A stretch of DNA of 46,192 nucleotides, taken from Paludibacteraceae bacterium (lineage in GTDB: Bacteria > Bacteroidota > Bacteroidia > Bacteroidales > Paludibacteraceae). Positions 43,008-46,192 of this stretch are shown here, piece after piece; position 1 is the first letter of the stretch, and the number at the start of each line of letters is the position of its first letter. The notes under the pieces were generated by a model. It saw nothing but the letters and a program-made list of their open reading frames with translations, was not told the DNA's origin and searched no databases. Position numbers and translations under genes: made by a program. Location of the stretch: positions 1 to 46,192 of the forward strand of contig JAKSNU010000005.1 of assembly GCA_024399535.1 (NCBI GenBank), read 5' to 3'.

Positions 43008-43780
43008 TCAGCCCTCCATCGCCTTCTTGATGCACTCTACGATATACTCCACATCCTCGTCGCTCACGCAAGGGCCGGAAGGGAGGCACATGCCGACTTT
43101 GAAAAGGTCCACCTCCACATCGTTGGTATAGACCAGAGCATCGGCATACACCGGCTGCTTGTGCATAGGCTTAAGATGCTTCGCATCTTTTCCTCCTCCT
43201 CGCTCGGCAATGCTCAAGCAAGCTTGGCATTGCACTCACTCGTTCGTCGGTTCCACAAAGGCCTTGCTTCGGCACCGGCCTTGTCAAGATAGTCGCGAAG
43301 AGCCTCCACATTGGCGTTCGGCTCGCAATCGGTATGAGGATCCTTCACATCGTGCAAAACTCCAGCTGCACCGCCAACGGCACCCTCCACCGTCTTTTCG
43401 TACGCGTGCTCCTGCCCCACAACGTGCACCGAAGGATCAATGGTGATGGTATTCAGCCAATAGTTGCTCCCCTCGGCAGCCCAATCCGGCCCCTTGTGGA
43501 ACTCAATCCCCTGCACCTCCTCAAACGCCTTCTCATACAGCTGGGCGATATGCCTGTGATGGGCGATATGCGCATCAGCTACCGTCATCTGACCGATGCC
43601 GATTCCGGCACATACATTCGACATCCGGTAGTTATATCCTATCTTCACGTGCTGATAATAAGGATATTTCTCGCGATACTGGGTGGCATACCTCATAACC
43701 TCCTCCCATTCCTCTTTGCACGCTGTAATCAACGCACCACCGCCAGAAGTGGTAATCATCTTGTTGCCTATTCCGACCAT
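43008..43780 (-). pseudogene. Frameshifted, 5'-truncated DegT-family aminotransferase, copy C
   Basis: From about 43780 the protein begins at the PLP lysine motif GNKMITTSGGGALI, continues through NYRMSNVCAGIGIGQM and GSNYWLNTITID to AEARPLW, and then hits an 80-base insertion (43173-43252) that shifts the frame and brings in a stop. The last 54 codons (KPMHKQPVYADALVYTNDVEV...SDEDVEYIVECIKKAMEG) follow in another frame. About half of the gene 5' of the PLP lysine is missing; it abuts the stop of the 142-residue gene at 43803. It is therefore doubly broken. The C-terminal end is closely related to the remnant at 31096. Confidence 0.88.
43173..43252 (-). repeat. 80-bp palindromic element inserted in the aminotransferase, copy C
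   Basis: It separates the Trp codon of ARPLW from the Lys codon of KPMH, which are adjacent in intact proteins, so its limits are exact. It carries two hairpins: GCAATGC / GCATTGC flanking CAAGCTTGCTTGA, and AAGATGC / GCATCTT with a 3-base loop next to the gene. GAGGAGGAGGAAAAG lies between them. Similar elements are at 29694-29770 and 31258-31290. Confidence 0.85.
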
Positions 43781-43802
43781 TTTCCCGGTGCCGGTAAGAC
43801 GA

Positions 43803-44231
43803 TTAGAACAACTTCTTGATATTCTTCGGAACAACCGTACTGAGCTTCACACCCTTGGCCACAAGCTCCAGATCCGATTCTGTCAAGTCACCATCGAGCC
43901 TGCGAACCTTACCGTCCTTCAGCATCCGCGAGAACTCACCCAAACCGCAACGAATCACATTGTTACAGTTAAGGTACGTCAGTTCCTTCGTAAACTTATT
44001 CACGTCATCTTTCTTCAGCACAGGAAACGTATTCAAGTCCCATCCCCTCAACTGAGCCAGTCTGAAAGCAGTATCAATCTGCGAACTGCAGGTCGAAAAA
44101 ATCAACACCTCATCAGTTTTCTTGATGCACACATGCATATGGTCAGCTACACCAATAGGGCACTCCTCGGTGAAAAAATAGATATTCCCCTCACCCACCG
44201 AATCAGCCATCAACGCTACAGGCAAGTCCAT
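43803..44231 (-). CDS. Unassigned protein paired with Panacea antitoxin (candidate toxin)
   Basis: A 142-residue protein of unknown family. Its start (MDLPVALMADSVGEGNIYFFTEECPIGVADHMHVCIKKTDEVLIFSTCSS) is rich in beta-strands, with a pattern loosely like SH3-barrel toxins such as PemK/MazF-type proteins; LTYLNCNNVIRC and a helical C-terminus follow. It begins 3 bases after the Panacea-domain gene stop, and such antitoxins are paired with very diverse toxins. Function as a toxin is inference from position. The decayed aminotransferase begins right after its stop. Confidence 0.55.
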   Translation of the reverse strand: MDLPVALMADSVGEGNIYFFTEECPIGVADHMHVCIKKTDEVLIFSTCSSQIDTAFRLAQLRGWDLNTFPVLKKDDVNKFTKELTYLNCNNVIRCGLGEFSRMLKDGKVRRLDGDLTESDLELVAKGVKLSTVVPKNIKKLF

Positions 44232-44234
44232 ATC

Positions 44235-44816
44235 TCAGCACCCCCTGTACTCGTGATAAACCTGCTTCGTGAGCGACAGCAACTCGTTCGAATCCACAAA
44301 CAAGCCGCTATCCTCATCCTTATTCTCAAAGAACAGATCCATATCAATCTTGTGGCTTTTCTTGTTGTCCTCAGCCACCAGCAGAGACTTATACGCCAGC
44401 CACTCAGGGAACTGATGCGACAAATCGCTCAACTGATACTGATCCATACCGCCGAAAGCCTCAAGCACCTTATCCATAGCCTCCACATCCGACTGCGAGA
44501 AAACGTCCATATCAGGTTCAGCAATAGCCGAATAAACATAGTCCGAATCCACCTTGATATACGCATCAAGCATACCCTTGTTCGAACTCAACCTTGTCAA
44601 CTTATCCTCCAGAAGATGCTTCGCATCCGTAGGCACCACACCATGAGGCATAGCATAATATGCATCCCCAGTCACAGTCCGGCCATACTGACGCAAATGA
44701 TAACGATCCACAAGCCACATCAGCTTGTAAGCCTTCATCTTATTTAATCGCCCATCCGGCTGCTTACTTGCCAGATAAACCAGAGTCTGTATAATCTTCT
44801 GAGTATCCATAGTCAT
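44235..44816 (-). CDS. Panacea-domain (DUF4065/SocA-like) antitoxin
   Basis: A 193-residue protein whose first 130 residues match the Panacea fold: KMKAYKLMWLVDRYHLRQYGRTVTGDAYYAMPHGVVPTDAKHLLED is diagnostic, followed by a helical region with DVEAMDKVLEAFGGMDQYQLSDLSHQFPEW. Panacea proteins are antitoxins shared among many toxin families (family knowledge). The gene is first in a two-gene operon with the 142-residue protein. The start may be the second Met (44810). A -7 box lies at 44846-44854. Confidence 0.85.
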   Translation of the reverse strand: MTMDTQKIIQTLVYLASKQPDGRLNKMKAYKLMWLVDRYHLRQYGRTVTGDAYYAMPHGVVPTDAKHLLEDKLTRLSSNKGMLDAYIKVDSDYVYSAIAEPDMDVFSQSDVEAMDKVLEAFGGMDQYQLSDLSHQFPEWLAYKSLLVAEDNKKSHKIDMDLFFENKDEDSGLFVDSNELLSLTKQVYHEYRGC

Positions 44817-44845
44817 AAATACGTTTCCTTAAAAACTTTGCGACT

Positions 44846-44854
44846 GCAAAGTTA
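44846..44854 (-). promoter_or_regulatory. -7 box of the Panacea operon
   Basis: TAACTTTGC on the minus strand, 30-38 bases before the ATG. A short inverted pair GCAAAG / CTTTGC overlaps it and could be an operator. Confidence 0.6.
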
Positions 44855-44965
44855 CGACTTTTTTCGGACATGAACGGAAATTCTGCCGAAAAAATTTGGA
44901 AGAATAAAGATTATTTATTATAGGACCCGTCTCCATTAACAATTCTTAACCGATGCTCCAGTTTT

Positions 44966-44997
44966 CGTTATCGTTATCGTTAGCGTTAGCGTTAGCG
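44966..44997. repeat. Hexanucleotide tandem repeat (CGTTAK)
   Basis: Five units: CGTTAT twice, then CGTTAG three times, ending CG. A shorter run of the same hexamer occurs at about 42990-43006, next to the 3' end of aminotransferase copy C. Confidence 0.85.
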
Positions 44998-45027
44998 AAG
45001 TCCTCCCTAATTCCCTAATTGTCCCCC

Positions 45028-45121
45028 GACCCCAACAGGGGTCACACTCTGGTTAACCGCTGGTCAACGACCTGCGGATGCTGGTCGCAGACCTCACCCT
45101 CCAGCGTCCCCAGCGGGGTCG
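45028..45121. repeat. REP-like hairpins on the 3' side of the transposase gene
   Basis: GACCCC/GGGGTC (45028-45043) and CGTCCCC/GGGGTCG (45104-45121) are short GC hairpins with the same design as those on the other side of the gene. Between them is GC-rich sequence with GGTTAACC and repeated GGTC words. On the minus strand the second is preceded by TGTGCGAC, exactly as for the hairpin at 45598. Confidence 0.7.
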
Positions 45122-45128
45122 CACATGA

Positions 45129-45578
45129 TCAGTCCGTCATCATCCACTGGTCGGGTTCTATGCCAAACTCACGTAACAAAGCTTCATACTCATCCTTGAA
45201 TGATGTGGTCTTATGGTGTTCTTTCTGATTGACGATATAGCTCTTCACCATCTCCTTATCCCTGTCGCAATAGGTCAGAGCGCAATAACTCTTGCTCCAT
45301 GCCTCGAAGTTCGGGAACTCCTCCTTATGTTGTTTCATCCATGAGTTAGTGCTTATCTTCACCTCCCGCACAAAGTCGGCTACTGCAATAGTCGGATGAA
45401 TCTCAACGAGTATATGCAGATGGTCAGGCATCCCGTTTATGTGATGGAGGAAGCATTTCTTCTCCTTGCAGATACCCCAGATATAGGAGTATAGTTTCTT
45501 CTCATGCGCCTCCGTGATGACAGGCTTGCTCGCCTTGGGGCGTATCACGATGTGGTATAACAGGTATGTATATGCCAT
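45129..45578 (-). CDS. IS200/IS605-family Y1 transposase (TnpA/RAYT-like)
   Basis: A 149-residue HUH single-strand transposase. The HUH motif is DHLHILV (H53, H55) in HHINGMPDHLHILVEIHP; the catalytic tyrosine is Y114 in KSYIVNQKEHH, with the Q118 helix after it. The sequence is complete and probably functional. There is no TnpB partner. The flanks carry several short GC hairpins in inverted arrangement, which is the context of REP-associated tyrosine transposases; whether this is a simple IS200 or a domesticated RAYT remains open. Confidence 0.88.
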   Translation of the reverse strand: MAYTYLLYHIVIRPKASKPVITEAHEKKLYSYIWGICKEKKCFLHHINGMPDHLHILVEIHPTIAVADFVREVKISTNSWMKQHKEEFPNFEAWSKSYCALTYCDRDKEMVKSYIVNQKEHHKTTSFKDEYEALLREFGIEPDQWMMTD

Positions 45579-45592
45579 TGTACTTGTCTGAT

Positions 45593-45735
45593 TGTGCGAC
45601 CTCTTCGAGGTCGCTGTATTTGGCTGTATGCCAAAACCGAAGGTCTTCGACCATCGGTTAACCTATGTCACGACCTCTCCGAGGTCTTTCTTTATTTTCC
45701 TTGCATGCCGTCTGCACCACAACCTCTCCGAGGTC
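45593..45735. repeat. REP-like hairpin array on the 5' side of the transposase gene
   Basis: Three 15-base hairpins of GACCTC-NNN-GAGGTC type at 45598-45612, 45672-45686 and 45721-45735 (the last begins AACCTC), plus a longer imperfect hairpin at 45635-45659 (AACCGA / TCGGTT around GGTC-TTC-GACC). TGTGCGAC at 45593-45600 is the inverse of GTCGCACA at 45118-45125. Confidence 0.8.
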
Positions 45736-45744
45736 TTTCGTAGC

Positions 45745-45900
45745 CTACACCAATTCCGAGCATTTTGAGAGCTTCTCATAAACGGCCAAAGCGCGTTCAA
45801 CCTCCTCTTTCGTAACAGCACGCGGATGCTCTACCGAGTATGCAAAATGCTCAGCATCAGAACCCGTAAGTATTGGCGTTTCTTTAATTGGTTTTGCCAT
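45745..45900 (-). CDS. Small protein, 51 residues
   Basis: An intact frame from ATG 45900 to TAG 45745: MAKPIKETPILTGSDAEHFA, then SVEHPRAVTKEEVERALAVYEKL, ending SKCSELV. The N-terminal MAKPIKETPxLTG pattern recurs, as far as I recall, in short bacterial proteins linked to toxin-antitoxin loci, but I cannot assign a family. A promoter box lies at 45932-45940. The partner, if any, is not adjacent, since transposase repeats follow. Confidence 0.65.
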   Translation of the reverse strand: MAKPIKETPILTGSDAEHFAYSVEHPRAVTKEEVERALAVYEKLSKCSELV

Positions 45901-45931
45901 ATCTGTATAAATTTCAAAACAATATTCCGCT

Positions 45932-45940
45932 GCAAAGGTA
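45932..45940 (-). promoter_or_regulatory. -7 box of the 51-residue gene
   Basis: TACCTTTGC on the minus strand, 32-40 bases before the ATG at 45900. A TTG lies upstream but at 23 bases, longer than the usual spacing. Confidence 0.6.
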
Positions 45941-46002
45941 CAACTTTTCCCCGACTAGGAAGCCAATTCCAAGAAAAATCTTTACACATTAACGATTCTT
46001 AA

Positions 46003-46098
46003 CAAAAAAAAGCCGCTCCCTTTCAGGAACTTCCGGGGATGAACGCCACATCGGAGGCAGGAAAAACAAAAAAAGCCCCCGCAATCTTGCAGGAGCTT
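46003..46098 (-). terminator. Two hairpin terminators for a gene beyond the right edge
   Basis: At 46067-46098 a stem AAGC...GCAA / TTGC...GCTT is followed on the minus strand by seven T. At 46003-46034 a second hairpin with the CCCTTTCAGGAAC core, like that at 32404, is followed by eight T. The last 55 bases of the window may contain the 3' end of that gene, but the frame is uncertain. Confidence 0.65.
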
Positions 46099-46192
46099 CC
46101 AACTATTGATGAATATGTCTGGTAAAAGCTTACTTCACGTCCAATTACCGCCTCCTAATTCCGAACCTCTTTTTCTGTTTGGTGGTAAGGGT

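Noticed and set aside
43750-45770. Short similarity between the 5' edge of aminotransferase copy C and the end of the 51-residue gene (AAAATG, TCGGAAT)
   Set aside because: Only about 14 of 17 bases match and the contexts differ, so chance or trivial microhomology cannot be excluded.
46135-46192. Possible 3' end of a minus-strand gene at the right edge
   Set aside because: Two frames give plausible short C-termini with different stops (46135 and 46144 region), and fewer than 20 codons are visible, so no frame can be chosen.

Overview
The window looks like a Bacteroidales chromosome, possibly Prevotella-like. The evidence is repeated -7 boxes of the Bacteroidota type (TAnnTTTGC), several families typical of the phylum (PCMD protein, DUF6266-like protein, sigma54 activator-LptE-SecG string), and a general lack of Shine-Dalgarno sites. 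Genus is inference. I see no tRNA, rRNA or CRISPR array.

Core region, 1-8.3 kb. A partial lipoprotein gene and an RND efflux pump with its lipoprotein adaptor lie on the minus strand. Divergent from them is a plus-strand, translationally coupled string: small lipoprotein, PdxB, receiver-less sigma54 activator, LptE, a conserved unknown and SecG. It ends at a hairpin terminator shared with the convergent minus-strand genes.

Polysaccharide mega-operon, 30.9 kb down to 8.4 kb, all minus. The order is rfbB, rfbA, Wzx flippase, Wzy-like protein, glycosyltransferase, WbpI-like epimerase, second Wzy-like protein, WbpE-like aminotransferase, glycosyltransferase, WbpD-like acetyltransferase, beta-helix protein, DegT aminotransferase, initiating sugar-phosphate transferase, SDR-zinc ribbon fusion, PCMD protein. 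It then runs straight into prfA, an acyl-ACP thioesterase, a Ca2+ P-type ATPase, threonine aldolase and rdgB. Most junctions are 4-base ATGA overlaps. The enzymes suggest a repeat unit with a sugar from dTDP-4-keto-6-deoxyglucose and a diacetamido uronic acid made by a partial Wbp pathway.

Accessory island, 31.0-46.2 kb, nearly all minus. It is bracketed by two decayed 3' ends of one aminotransferase family (31.1 and 43.0 kb), both interrupted at the same codon junction by a palindromic element. Between them are a HigB/HigA-like toxin-antitoxin pair, an orphan phage-type lysis cassette (M15 endolysin, membrane/coiled-coil protein, overlapping lipoprotein, DUF6266-like protein) whose genes use AGGAGGA sites at identical spacing, a PHP-ATPase with a small partner, a MITE-like element, a complete Hachiman pair (HamA/HamB), and an ATPase fragment. 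Beyond lie a Panacea-domain antitoxin with an unassigned candidate toxin, an IS200/RAYT-like transposase flanked by REP-like hairpins, and a 51-residue gene. The island reads as a defence and toxin-antitoxin hotspot beside a surface-polysaccharide locus.
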